DNA of 31,545 nt from an uncultured Acetatifactor sp. (GCA_910584435.1 CAJUAP010000048.1:1-31545), one strand, 5' to 3'; positions 14,503 to 23,062 are shown, counted from the first letter of the stretch. Notes: generated by a model from the sequence alone, not told the origin. Program-made: numbers and translations.

Positions 14503-14531
14503 AGTATACATATTTTTGCTATAAGTGTCAA
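14503..14531 (-). promoter_or_regulatory. sigma-70-type promoter of bioY
   Basis: On the minus strand TTGACA (14531-14526) and TATACT (14508-14503) are separated by 17 bases. The transcription start would fall at the edge of the BirA-like operator. Confidence 0.85.
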
Positions 14532-14641
14532 CTGCTTTTTGCTTGTGGTTTACATTTGTGGTAACAGATGCGCATTTTCTGATAAAGGCCGTTGGCATGT
14601 GTGGAAGTAACAATGAAATAATGAAATCACAGACGAACCGC

Positions 14642-14666
14642 AAAAGGCGAACCGTTAAAGTTCGCC
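14642..14666 (-). terminator. terminator of the dnaB/dnaI-like/prs operon
   Basis: On the minus strand GGCGAAC (14666-14660) pairs with GTTCGCC (14652-14646), followed by TTTT. The left arm overlaps the last codons of the PRPP synthetase gene, so termination comes immediately after translation. Confidence 0.65.
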
Positions 14667-15839
14667 CCTTTTATATTTTGCCACAATACTCTGTATTCTT
14701 TCGTTTGGATTCAGCAGATCGCTGATAGAGGAATCATGATTCAGGGTATCAATAATGTAAGCTATATACTTACTCATATCACAGGTGACATACCACTCCC
14801 GCTTTAACAGTTCAGGTGTCTGATAGATTAAATTGGTGGTGAGTACTTTCGTAATAATGCCTGATGCAAATGCGTTATCAAACTTTTCGAGGCCGCTGGT
14901 AAACAGGCCGAAGGTAGCAAATACAAAAATTTTATTTGCCTTTCGCTCCTTCAATGCAGCCGCAACCTCCAATACACTTTCACCGGACGATATCATATCA
15001 TCTATGATAATCATATCCTTGCCTTCCACACTGGTGCCCAGAAATTCATGGGCAACAATGGGGTTGCGTCCGTTCACCACTCTGGTGTAATCCCGGCGTT
15101 TATAGAACATGCCCATGTCCAGGCCCAGCACATTGGCAATGTAGATGGCACGGGTCATGCCTCCTTCATCGGGACTGATTACCATCATATGACCGGAATC
15201 TATTTTCAGATCCTTTTCGTGGAGGAGGAGTCCTTTGATAAACTGATAGGCGGGCTGTACCGTTTCAAAACCATGAAGAGGAATTGCATTTTGTACTCTG
15301 GGATCATGGGCGTCAAAAGTAATAATATTGTCCACACCCATCTGAACCAGTTCCTGCAGCGCCAATGCACAGTCAAGAGATTCTCTGGCAGTTCTCTTGT
15401 GCTGGCGGCTCTCGTAGAGAAAAGGCATGATGACTGTAATACGCCGGGCCTTGCCCCCTACTGCAGCGATGACACGTTTCAAATCCTGATAATGGTCATC
15501 GGGCGACATGTGATTCTCATGGCCGCAGAGTGAATAAGTCAATGAATAATTGCATACATCAACCAGCAGATACAGATCGGTGCCCCGGACAGACTGAAGA
15601 ATCATTCCTTTTGCCTCTCCGGAACCAAAGCGAGGAACGGCTGATTTTAACAGATAGCTTTCTCTTTGATAACCTGCAAATGCCAGAGATTCCTTGTGTT
15701 CGCTTTCGCGTTCGGCTCTCCATTTGACGAGATATTGATCTATCTGTTCGCCTAGCGATCTGCAGCCCTCAAGTGCAATCATTCCCAATGATCCTACGGG
15801 AATGGTTTCCAGGTTCCTTTTTTCTTCGCGATTGCCCAT
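14655..15839 (-). CDS. prs: ribose-phosphate pyrophosphokinase, long variant
   Basis: This enzyme makes phosphoribosyl pyrophosphate from ribose 5-phosphate and ATP, for nucleotide, His and Trp synthesis. At 394 residues it is about 80 longer than the usual bacterial Prs, with extra sequence before the first family motif. Recognisable elements are VRGTDLYLLVD, the ITVIMPFLYESRQHK segment (usually YARQDRK), DAHDPRVQN (usually DLHAxQIQG), the catalytic-loop KRR in FYKRRDYTRV, and the PRPP loop IDDMISSGES (residues 279-288). The last differs from the usual VDDMIDTAGT. The divergence suggests a separate Prs subgroup, and activity is inferred. GAGGAT precedes the ATG. It follows the helicase loader by 57 bases on the same strand. 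Confidence 0.9.
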   Translation of the reverse strand: MGNREEKRNLETIPVGSLGMIALEGCRSLGEQIDQYLVKWRAERESEHKESLAFAGYQRESYLLKSAVPRFGSGEAKGMILQSVRGTDLYLLVDVCNYSLTYSLCGHENHMSPDDHYQDLKRVIAAVGGKARRITVIMPFLYESRQHKRTARESLDCALALQELVQMGVDNIITFDAHDPRVQNAIPLHGFETVQPAYQFIKGLLLHEKDLKIDSGHMMVISPDEGGMTRAIYIANVLGLDMGMFYKRRDYTRVVNGRNPIVAHEFLGTSVEGKDMIIIDDMISSGESVLEVAAALKERKANKIFVFATFGLFTSGLEKFDNAFASGIITKVLTTNLIYQTPELLKREWYVTCDMSKYIAYIIDTLNHDSSISDLLNPNERIQSIVAKYKRGEL

Positions 15840-15896
15840 GAAAATATCCTCTTTCTTTTTGTATTGTAGTGCACTGTTGATTACAGATTCCTTTGC

Positions 15897-16907
15897 TCAT
15901 TTTTCTGCTGTAAATTCCGGCGGCCTGTAGTTTAATTTCCGCTTTTTTAATATGCGGATATCGGTGCCTGTGAGTTTACATAAAGAATAGTTACTGGTAA
16001 TTCGGGAGAAAATCCGATCCGAATATCGGTCGCGAATTTCCGCCAGACTGAGATTGGTGGAAATCAGAACGGATTTTCTGCGCAGATGCCGCTCATTCAT
16101 ACAGGAAAATAATTGAGAGTTCACAAACGTGTTCGTGATCTCTGTGCCGAGATCGTCAATAATGAGCAGATCACAGTTGTACAAATCCTCATACAGACCC
16201 GGCAGGGATTCTTTTGATTTGAAATCAAAGGAGTGGCGGGCCAATAAGTCAAACAGGCCGGAAGCGCTGAAGTATATTACGGAATGCCCCTTTTCCAGCA
16301 GCTCCTTTGCAATACATCCTGACAGAAAGCTTTTGCCTGTACCTACTGTACCATAAAAAAAGAAATTGCGGTAGTCCTCTGGGAAATTTAGTATAAAATC
16401 CCTGCATAATTTTACGGCGTCTTCAAATCGGCGCAGATCCTCATCCTGATAATATTCATAGGAAAGGGTGGAAAAATTCTCTGTGCGGATGGTCTCCTGG
16501 ATATTGGACTGTGCGTATAGGATGGAGATTTCCTGCTGCCTGAAACAATGGCATTTTTCTTTCAAACCGTTTGCGGCAGAAATGTAGCCGGTATCCTGAC
16601 AGTCGGGACAGCAGTAAATGGGTTCCAGATAATCGGATGGGAAACCATACTGTTCCAGCAGCTGCTTCTGGGAAGCGGCTATTTCAGCCAGCTGTCTGCG
16701 GAGCCTGGGCAGGGCATTGTCATCTCCCTCCAGCATGCTGCGGGCACTGGCGGCGGAATATGTGCTGACGGAAGCTGCCAATTCCCGAAAGCCGGGAATT
16801 GTGTTACAGACTTTCTCCCTGCGTGACTCAGAGAGCAGCCGGTTGGCGCGGCTGGTCCGTTCATATCCTTTCATTATGGATTCGTATTGAGAATTGTTGA
16901 GAGCCAT
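15897..16907 (-). CDS. DnaI/DnaC-like helicase loader ATPase
   Basis: This AAA+ protein is expected to load the replicative helicase at origins, together with the DnaB/DnaD-like protein encoded just upstream. The 336-residue form starts MALNNSQYESIMKGYE. An N-terminal helicase-interaction region is followed by a zinc-binding cluster (Cys99/Cys100, Cys103, Cys119, Cys121), as in Bacillus DnaI. The ATPase domain has Walker A GTVGTGKS at 186-193, Walker B LLIIDDLGTE, a sensor segment SVLISTN, and an SRI-type arginine finger region (DRIFSRI). The ATG at 16907 was chosen because GAGG lies 9 bases upstream; the three upstream ATGs have poor ribosome sites. Confidence 0.93.
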   Translation of the reverse strand: MALNNSQYESIMKGYERTSRANRLLSESRREKVCNTIPGFRELAASVSTYSAASARSMLEGDDNALPRLRRQLAEIAASQKQLLEQYGFPSDYLEPIYCCPDCQDTGYISAANGLKEKCHCFRQQEISILYAQSNIQETIRTENFSTLSYEYYQDEDLRRFEDAVKLCRDFILNFPEDYRNFFFYGTVGTGKSFLSGCIAKELLEKGHSVIYFSASGLFDLLARHSFDFKSKESLPGLYEDLYNCDLLIIDDLGTEITNTFVNSQLFSCMNERHLRRKSVLISTNLSLAEIRDRYSDRIFSRITSNYSLCKLTGTDIRILKKRKLNYRPPEFTAEK

Positions 16908-16941
16908 GTTCATTTTCCTCATTGAAAGCTGCTGCAAGGGG

Positions 16942-18081
16942 TTAATTGCTGAGTAATTCCTGCTCTAAAACATCAAAATCATACTGGTTCTGCGTAAATT
17001 GGTTGAAGCGGTTGGAAAATTGTTTCTGCCCGGCCGTATCGTTTTTCTTTCGCTGATGGTATCTGTCATCTATGGTCAGAATGTCGGATTTATGCCGTAC
17101 ATTCTGCCGTTTCCAGTTATTCAGAATGCTTTCCGCATATTCAAATCGATGCTTGTCAGTGGCCAGGACAGTGCGTTCGCAGGCTTCCATGATAATATCC
17201 GTGGAAAAATGATAATCCTTCAGCCAGCGGGTAATATACTCCAGTTCTTTCATGGTAGGAGAACCGCTTTTTCCCAGGCCGTTCATGATAACATAGACAT
17301 TCTTATCATACCGGACAGACATTTTCTGGGCCTGCTTCGGCGTTGTAATGCCCTGTTCCGCCCAGCTCACGGCAACTTTTTCTATGTATTTAAAATCCTT
17401 TTTGTCTCTGTCCACACAATATTGAAGCAGATAATCAATTAAATCATCGGAAAAGTGAAGCACATCGGTAAAATACAAAATAGTCTTCATTTCCGAAGGG
17501 GTTAAAGGTCTGCCGATGTATGATTCTGCGATAAACAAAAGCTGCCCGGTTTCCTGCTGGTTTTTGAATGCCTGAAGCTGGTCCGCAGAATAGGAGGGCT
17601 TTTCATAGGGGGAAGCAATTGGGGGCCTTTCCCCGGAAGGTGCGGTAAAGGCAGCGGCTGCCTTTTGGGGGGGCATATCTGCCGGGACTGATGACATGGA
17701 AATTGTCGGTGCAGCCTTAAACACCGGAGCGGGTACAAAGCAGGATGCCGCTGGGATGCTGCTTTCCATATCTGCCGTTTCGGAAGCAGATATCTCATGA
17801 ATATGGATGCCTATAAGGTTTTGATTATTGTCATAATCCAAATCCATCAGCTGTCGTTTTTCCCAATAAGCCAGCGCACGGATCACATCCTTTTCCGTAT
17901 AGTTAAACCTGTCGGCCATATCGGATACACTGGTAGCCTGATGTGCGTTCATCATGCGGAGCAGATAAAGGTAGACCTTTATCTGGGCATCATTGGCATC
18001 CGTCATATATTCGTCAATAAATAGATTGGAAATCATTGTGGACTCTCTGCGGTTGTTCTGGTAAATTGTCAAACGTGGCAT
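16942..18081 (-). CDS. DnaB/DnaD-like replication initiation protein
   Basis: This 379-residue protein belongs to the Firmicutes DnaB/DnaD group that helps load the replicative helicase. The N-terminal winged-helix region has FIDEYMTDANDAQIKVYLYL and a wHTH around residues 50-90. A Pro/Ala-rich linker (about 110-165) follows. Two C-terminal modules each carry the YxxxIxxxW-type motif: YIEKVAVSW at 232-240 and YAESILNNW at 315-323. The duplicated module is as in Bacillus subtilis DnaB. The ATG at 18081 is preferred to the GTG at 18090, which would overlap the AGGGAGG ribosome site. The helicase loader follows after 34 bases, the same pairing as dnaB-dnaI in Bacillus. Confidence 0.9.
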   Translation of the reverse strand: MPRLTIYQNNRRESTMISNLFIDEYMTDANDAQIKVYLYLLRMMNAHQATSVSDMADRFNYTEKDVIRALAYWEKRQLMDLDYDNNQNLIGIHIHEISASETADMESSIPAASCFVPAPVFKAAPTISMSSVPADMPPQKAAAAFTAPSGERPPIASPYEKPSYSADQLQAFKNQQETGQLLFIAESYIGRPLTPSEMKTILYFTDVLHFSDDLIDYLLQYCVDRDKKDFKYIEKVAVSWAEQGITTPKQAQKMSVRYDKNVYVIMNGLGKSGSPTMKELEYITRWLKDYHFSTDIIMEACERTVLATDKHRFEYAESILNNWKRQNVRHKSDILTIDDRYHQRKKNDTAGQKQFSNRFNQFTQNQYDFDVLEQELLSN

Positions 18082-18386
18082 TGGATGCACCCTCCCTCTC
18101 TGACATCGCCGGAGATTTTCTTATGGCAGAGGAAAAATGCGTTCTGCGTACACAGAGAATCACCGGAGATGAATCGTTATGAAATAGTTACAGTTCAGGC
18201 GCCTTTTGATGGTACCGGCCTGACGAAGACAGATTCCTCGCAGACAGCATGTCCGATATGCGGCAGCGGCCTGTCACCGGAATATATTCCTGAGTATAGC
18301 ACAAGGTCTTTTAAAAAGAAATAGGCAAATTTCCGAAAGATTCAGGGGTCTTCTGAGAGCCGGAGAATTGTGAAAAAGGTGGAAAA
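18082..18386 (+). other. upstream region of the replication operon
   Basis: No promoter with clear -35 and -10 boxes could be found for the minus-strand operon. Visible structure is a 12-base direct repeat, ATCGCCGGAGAT (18105-18116) and ATCACCGGAGAT (18159-18170), and a 14-base near-palindrome TCTGCGTACACAGA (18143-18156) between the two copies. Either could be a regulator site. A small open frame at 18169-18324 is listed separately. Confidence 0.35.
18169..18324 (+). CDS. possible small CPICG protein
   Basis: This 51-residue frame reads MNRYEIVTVQAPFDGTGLTK and continues to ACPICGSGLSP, with a basic KKK end. The single CPICG knuckle and protein-like composition suggest a small metal-binding protein, but one CxxC pair alone would need a partner. 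GGAG lies immediately before the ATG, too close for normal use, and the frame is divergent from the replication operon. It may be chance or a degraded gene. Confidence 0.3.
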   Translation: MNRYEIVTVQAPFDGTGLTKTDSSQTACPICGSGLSPEYIPEYSTRSFKKK

Positions 18387-18494
18387 TGTGGATAATCATA
18401 CCAGGCATATGTCTATTGCAGAGGTCTGCGGCGTGAGATATCCACAGCTCAAAGGCAGACGATACACTTCTTTGAACTGTGGATTTGTGGATAA
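18387..18494. promoter_or_regulatory. DnaA-box cluster
   Basis: Four DnaA-box-like sites lie in 108 bases. Two are exact (TGTGGATAA at 18387-18395 and 18486-18494, the complement of TTATCCACA), and two differ by one base (ATATCCACA at 18438-18446; TGTGGATTT at 18478-18486). The last box ends one base from the murC stop codon. The cluster lies between murC and the replication operon. DnaA binding, helicase-loader gene control or DnaA titration are possible roles. No dnaA or dnaN is nearby, so it is not the standard origin. Confidence 0.65.
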
Positions 18495-18495
18495 A

Positions 18496-19875
18496 TTATA
18501 TGCCAAGCAGCTTTTCTCCGATTTTCACTACATCTCCGGCTCCCATAGTTATCAACATATCACCGTTTATGCAATTTTCCAGTAAAAAATTTTCAATCTC
18601 ATCAAAAGTGGAAAAATATTCGCAGTCATGCCCCAGCGCCCGGATTTCATCCCGGAGTGTCTGGGAACTGATTCCCAGAGTATCCGTTTCCCTGGCGGCA
18701 TAAATATCCGCAAGCACGATTTTGTCCGCAAGCGTAAGGGCCCGGGCAAATTCTTTCAGAAAGGCTTTGGTTCTGGAATATGTGTGAGGCTGGAAGACAC
18801 ACCAAAGGGTTTTGTGGGGATATTTGGCGGCTGCCTTCAGGGCGGCGGTGATTTCGGTGGGATGATGGGAATAATCATCGATCACAGTGACGCCGCCTAT
18901 GGTTCCCTTGTATTCAAAACGGCGGTCCGCACCGGTAAAGTCATGAAGTGCGGCTGTGATGACAGTATTTTCAATGGAAAGCACATCGGCCAGGGCGGCG
19001 GCAGCCACGGCATTATATACATTATGTTCTCCGGGAACTTTCAGAGAGATACGGCGTTCCTGCCCTTTGGGATCATGCAGGGTAAAACCGGGATGTCCTG
19101 TTTCGTTGTAAGTGAGATGATCAAAGCAGTAATCTGATTTAATATCACTGCCAAAGGTAATGACACGGCAGACTAAGCCTTCGGTAAGCTCCGAAAGGTT
19201 CTCAATTCCGCCGTTGATAATCAGAGTCCCGTCTGCGGGCAGCAGCTCGGCAAAACGCCGGAAAGAGCGGCGGATATGGGCAAGATCCTGAAAAAAGTCC
19301 AGGTGATCTTCTTCTATATTTAATATTATGCCGATCTTTGGAGAGAAACTTAGAAAACTATTGGTATATTCACATGCTTCCGTAACAAAATAGCCGGATC
19401 TGCCTATGCGCAGACAGCCGTCGATGGTCTTCAGATTCCCGCCGATAAACAGAGTGGGATCCAAATCGGCATGGAGCAGAATTTCGCTTATCATGGAGGT
19501 GGTGGTGGTCTTGCCATGGGTACCGCTGACACCTATGGGGGTGGCATAGTTTCTCATAACCTGCCCCATAAGTTCTCCTCTGGTAAGGCAGGGAATCTGT
19601 AATTTTTGTGCGGCCATATATTCCGGATTATCCGGGTGGACTGCGCTGGTAAAAACCATGCATTCTATTTCTCTTGTAATATTTTCTTCCCGTTGTCCAT
19701 AAAATACGGTAATCCCTTTTGCTTCCAGATGGTCGGTCCGTGCGCTGTGAGACCAATCGGAGCCGGAGACATGGAAGCCTGCGTCCCACAGCAGTTCTGC
19801 AAGGCCGCACATGCTGACGCCGCCGATACCTATAAAATGTATGGAGACAGGATTTTTAAAATTGATTTCGTACAT
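18496..19875 (-). CDS. murC: UDP-N-acetylmuramate--L-alanine ligase
   Basis: MurC adds L-alanine to UDP-N-acetylmuramate with ATP, the first amino-acid step of peptidoglycan precursor synthesis in the cytoplasm. The 459-residue protein shows the N-terminal UDP-binding loop GIGGVSMCG (residues 16-24), the ATP loop GTHGKTTT (118-125), the LNIEEDHLDFF segment of the central domain, the DDYSHHPTEI motif, and WCVFQPHTYSRTKAF in the C-terminal domain. The length is normal. AAGGAG precedes the ATG. It appears to be transcribed alone on the minus strand. Confidence 0.97.
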   Translation of the reverse strand: MYEINFKNPVSIHFIGIGGVSMCGLAELLWDAGFHVSGSDWSHSARTDHLEAKGITVFYGQREENITREIECMVFTSAVHPDNPEYMAAQKLQIPCLTRGELMGQVMRNYATPIGVSGTHGKTTTTSMISEILLHADLDPTLFIGGNLKTIDGCLRIGRSGYFVTEACEYTNSFLSFSPKIGIILNIEEDHLDFFQDLAHIRRSFRRFAELLPADGTLIINGGIENLSELTEGLVCRVITFGSDIKSDYCFDHLTYNETGHPGFTLHDPKGQERRISLKVPGEHNVYNAVAAAALADVLSIENTVITAALHDFTGADRRFEYKGTIGGVTVIDDYSHHPTEITAALKAAAKYPHKTLWCVFQPHTYSRTKAFLKEFARALTLADKIVLADIYAARETDTLGISSQTLRDEIRALGHDCEYFSTFDEIENFLLENCINGDMLITMGAGDVVKIGEKLLGI

Positions 19876-19908
19876 GCATTTTGTTCTCCTTTTATGCTTT
19901 ATACAGTT

Positions 19909-19937
19909 ATTATAAGCATATGCGTTACAAAATACAA
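19909..19937 (-). promoter_or_regulatory. candidate murC promoter
   Basis: On the minus strand TTGTAT (19937-19932) and a perfect TATAAT (19914-19909) are separated by 17 bases, about 35 bases before the murC start. The -35 box is only a partial match. Confidence 0.55.
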
Positions 19938-20129
19938 ACGGAAAATAGAAAAACGGGATTTTTCGGGTAAAAAGTGAAATTGTAGAATCTGTAGAAAAAT
20001 AACTAATAAATTTACGGATTTGTAATATGAATATTGGAAAAGTGCATAAAAATATGTCTTTTACATTGCGAATAATATATAAAATTGATAAGGGACAAGT
20101 AAAAACGACATAATTTTAATGTAAAAACA

Positions 20130-20158
20130 TTCCATTTTTTGGAAACATGTGTTATAAT
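20130..20158 (+). promoter_or_regulatory. candidate glgC promoter
   Basis: A perfect TATAAT at 20153-20158 lies 45 bases before the glgC start, with a poor -35 (TTCCAT at 20130-20135) 17 bases upstream. The -35 is part of the palindrome TTCCATTTTTTGGAA, which could bind an activator. The remaining 19938-20129 interval between murC and glgC is A/T-rich and shows nothing else definite. Confidence 0.5.
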
Positions 20159-20202
20159 GGACATACCAGTAAACTGGAAGAAGGCTAGACAGAGGTGATG
20201 AC

Positions 20203-21474
20203 ATGATCAAAAAAGAAATGATTGCCATGTTGTTGGCAGGTGGACAGGGCAGCCGTCTGGGTGTGCTTACATCCAAGGTAGCAAAGCCTGCCGTAGCGTT
20301 TGGAGGAAAATATCGTATCATTGATTTCCCGCTTTCCAACTGTATTAATTCAGGTGTGGATACAGTGGGGGTTCTGACCCAGTATCAGCCGCTGCGGCTG
20401 AATGCGCATATTGGTATTGGAATTCCATGGGATTTGGATCGTAATATCGGCGGTGTTACAGTGCTTCCCCCGTATGAGAAGAGTACCAACAGTGAGTGGT
20501 ATACCGGTACGGCCAATGCCATTTATCAGAATCTGGAGTATATGGAAAGTTATCATCCTGAATACGTGCTGATACTCTCAGGAGATCACATATACAAGAT
20601 GGATTATGAGGCCATGCTGGATTTCCATAAGGCAAACGGTGCGGAGGTCACCATTGCAGTGATGCCCGTACCCATGGAAGAGGCCAGCCGGTTCGGCATT
20701 ATGATAGCGGATGGGAACAGGAGGATAACGGAATTCGAGGAGAAGCCGGAACATCCCAGAAGCAATCTTGCCAGCATGGGAATCTATATCTTTAACTGGA
20801 AGACGCTGAAGAAAGCGCTGATTACGATGGCCGAACAGCCTGCGCTTGATTTCGGCAAGCATGTGATTCCATATTGTCATGAGAAGGGAGCGCCCCTGTA
20901 TGCGTATGAGTTTACCGGTTATTGGAAGGATGTGGGAACCCTGAATTCCTATTGGGAAGCGAATATGGAACTCATTGATATTGTGCCGGAGTTCAACCTG
21001 TATGAGGAATATTGGAAGATTTATACCAAGAGCGAGATTCAGCCGCCCCAGTATTTTGATAAGGACAGTGTGGTGGAACGCAGCATTATCGGAGAGGGTA
21101 CGGATGTCTACGGCAAGGTTTACAATTCTGTGATTGGCTGCGGCGTTACCATAGGAAAAGGAACCGTGGTACGGGATTCCATTATTATGAACCAAACCCA
21201 GATTGGGGATCAGTGTGAATTGTACAAGGCAATTGTTGCGGAGGAAGTGCAGATTGGCAGCAATGTGCGGCTGGGAATGGGCGAGGAGGCGGAGAATGAC
21301 ACCGCACCGCACATTTACAATCATGGGATAGTAACGATAGGTGAGAGAAGTGTGATCCCTGATGGCATTACGGTGGGGAAAAATACAGTTATTTTCGGCG
21401 AGACTACGGCTGCCGATTATCAGGATTCATATCTCGCAAGCGGTAAAACATTGATTAAGGCAGGTGAACAGTAG
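20203..21474 (+). CDS. glgC: glucose-1-phosphate adenylyltransferase
   Basis: GlgC makes ADP-glucose from glucose 1-phosphate and ATP, the committed step of glycogen synthesis. The 423-residue protein has the nucleotide-binding loop GGQGSRLGVLTSKVAKPAV (residues 13-31), FGGKYRIIDFPLSNC, the GTANAIYQN segment, the catalytic SGDHIYKMDY motif and the FEEKPEHP loop. A C-terminal left-handed beta-helix (hexapeptide pattern, about 300-400) follows. AGAGGTGATG precedes the ATG. The stop overlaps the GTG start of glgD by one base, so the two are translated together. Confidence 0.97.
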   Translation: MIKKEMIAMLLAGGQGSRLGVLTSKVAKPAVAFGGKYRIIDFPLSNCINSGVDTVGVLTQYQPLRLNAHIGIGIPWDLDRNIGGVTVLPPYEKSTNSEWYTGTANAIYQNLEYMESYHPEYVLILSGDHIYKMDYEAMLDFHKANGAEVTIAVMPVPMEEASRFGIMIADGNRRITEFEEKPEHPRSNLASMGIYIFNWKTLKKALITMAEQPALDFGKHVIPYCHEKGAPLYAYEFTGYWKDVGTLNSYWEANMELIDIVPEFNLYEEYWKIYTKSEIQPPQYFDKDSVVERSIIGEGTDVYGKVYNSVIGCGVTIGKGTVVRDSIIMNQTQIGDQCELYKAIVAEEVQIGSNVRLGMGEEAENDTAPHIYNHGIVTIGERSVIPDGITVGKNTVIFGETTAADYQDSYLASGKTLIKAGEQ

Positions 21475-22595
21475 TGAGAGCAATAGGAATCGTATTAGCA
21501 GGCGGAAATAACCGGAGAATGCAGGAGCTGTCACAGAAGAGGGCTATTTGTGCAATGCCCATTGCAGGAAGCTACCGCAGCATAGATTTTACCCTGAGCA
21601 ATATGGCCAACTCCCACATTCAGAAGGTTGCTGTGGTGACGCAGTACAATGCAAGGAGCTTAAATGAACATTTAAGTTCCTCCAAGTGGTGGGATTTCGG
21701 GCGCAAGCAGGGAGGGCTCTATGTGTTTACTCCTGTTATGACGGCGGACAACAGTAATTGGTACCGGGGGACGGCGGATGCCATTTATCAGAATATATCT
21801 TTTCTGAAGAGCAATCATGAACCCTATGTGGTAATTGCATCCGGCGACTGTGTATATAAAATTGATTTTGGCAAGGTGCTGGAGTATCATATTGAGAAGA
21901 AGGCTGACATCACTGTGGTGTGCAGGGATATGGAAAGTGATTTCAATGTGGAGCGTTACGGCACCGTCCGGCTGGGTGAAGACAACCGCATTGAGGAATT
22001 TGAAGAGAAACCGCTGCGGGCAAAGTCAAGAACCATATCCTGCGGAATTTATATTCTCCGCCGCCGTCTGCTCATAGAACTGCTTGAGAAGTGTGCGGAG
22101 GAAGAGCGGTATGATTTTGTGGGGGATATTCTGATCCGTTACAGGGATTTGAACCGGATTTATGGTTATAAGATGCAGAACTATTGGAGGAATATTGCAT
22201 CGGTGGAAGACTATTTCAGTACCAATATGGATTTCCTGAAGCCGGAAGTAAGGAATTACTTTTTCAAGCAGTATCCTGATATTTATTCTAAGGTGGACGA
22301 CCTGGCTCCGGCAAAATACAATCCGGGCGCAAGCGTGAGAAACAGCCTGGTTTCCAGCGGATGTATTGTAAACGGAATTGTGGAAAATTCGGTTGTATTT
22401 AAAAACAGTTACATTGGAAATAACTGTGTCATTAAGAATTCGATCATTTTAAATAATGTCTACATCGGCGATAACACTTATATTGAGAACTGCATTGTGG
22501 AGAGCCGCGATACCATCCGCGCAAATTCCTGCTATGTAGGCGAGAACGGGAAGATACGCATTGTGGTGGAGCATAATGAGAGATATGCAATATAA
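21474..22595 (+). CDS. glgD: GlgC-like regulatory subunit GlgD
   Basis: GlgD is a GlgC paralogue found in many Firmicutes, where it partners with GlgC and raises or tunes its activity. The 373-residue protein keeps the overall fold: FTLSNMANSHIQKV, WYRGTADAIYQN, SGDCVYKIDF, FEEKPL and the C-terminal hexapeptide helix (VFKNSYIGNNCVIKNSIILN). The N-terminal nucleotide loop is altered to AGGNNRRMQELSQKRA instead of GGxGxRLxxLT, so it is probably weakly active or inactive on its own. The start is GTG, overlapping the glgC stop. No glycogen synthase gene follows in the window. Confidence 0.95.
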   Translation: MRAIGIVLAGGNNRRMQELSQKRAICAMPIAGSYRSIDFTLSNMANSHIQKVAVVTQYNARSLNEHLSSSKWWDFGRKQGGLYVFTPVMTADNSNWYRGTADAIYQNISFLKSNHEPYVVIASGDCVYKIDFGKVLEYHIEKKADITVVCRDMESDFNVERYGTVRLGEDNRIEEFEEKPLRAKSRTISCGIYILRRRLLIELLEKCAEEERYDFVGDILIRYRDLNRIYGYKMQNYWRNIASVEDYFSTNMDFLKPEVRNYFFKQYPDIYSKVDDLAPAKYNPGASVRNSLVSSGCIVNGIVENSVVFKNSYIGNNCVIKNSIILNNVYIGDNTYIENCIVESRDTIRANSCYVGENGKIRIVVEHNERYAI

Positions 22596-22674
22596 TACGG
22601 GCACACGGTTATGGTGATTTGATATATGGCAATGGTCATGGTTTACCTGGAATTCCGGGAAAAGGAGGTTACAA

Positions 22675-22947
22675 ATGAAGGTTACAGATGTTCGCGTGCG
22701 TAAAATTGCAAAGGAAGGCAAAATGAAAGCCATTGTGTCCATTACCTTGGATGAAGAGTTTGTAGTGCACGACATCAAGGTAATCGAAGGGGACAGGGGA
22801 TTGTTTATTGCAATGCCCAGCAGGAAAGTGTCAGAAGGGGAGTATAGAGATATTGCCCACCCGATTAACTCCTTTACCAGGGAGGCAATTCAGAAGGTGA
22901 TTCTGGAAAGCTATGAAAAGGCTTTGTCAGAACCGATGGAAGAATGA
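22675..22947 (+). CDS. spoVG: SpoVG regulatory protein
   Basis: SpoVG is a small nucleic-acid-binding regulator linked to sporulation and cell division in Bacillus and to virulence and envelope genes in others. The 90-residue protein matches the family over its length, with MKVTDVRVRKIAKEGKMKA, the strand-forming DEEFVVHDIKVIEG, the RGLFIAMPSRK motif, and a C-terminal helix containing FTREAIQKVILESYEKAL. AGGAGG lies 8 bases before the ATG. It is flanked by glgD upstream and a strong terminator downstream; a separate promoter was not identified. Confidence 0.96.
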   Translation: MKVTDVRVRKIAKEGKMKAIVSITLDEEFVVHDIKVIEGDRGLFIAMPSRKVSEGEYRDIAHPINSFTREAIQKVILESYEKALSEPMEE

Positions 22948-22976
22948 TACCTGGAGGGTGTGAAGCTGTTACCGGG

Positions 22977-23017
22977 AAATGCCGCGGTGTTAGAATCTGC
23001 GGCATTTCTTTTTTTTG
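22977..23017 (+). terminator. Rho-independent terminator after spoVG
   Basis: AAATGCCGC (22977-22985) pairs perfectly with GCGGCATTT (22999-23007) around a 13-base loop and is followed by CTTTTTTTT. Confidence 0.93.
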
Positions 23018-23033
23018 TACTTGATTTTTGTGC

Positions 23034-23062
23034 TTGAAACTTGTGGGCCAATCATATATGAT
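23034..23062 (+). promoter_or_regulatory. promoter of pth-mfd
   Basis: TTGAAA (23034-23039) and TATGAT (23057-23062) are separated by 17 bases, 59 bases before the pth start. Confidence 0.7.

Noticed and set aside
18387..18494. Chromosomal replication origin
   Set aside because: There is no dnaA, dnaN, recF or gyrB nearby, and no clear A/T-rich unwinding region with a box array of origin size.
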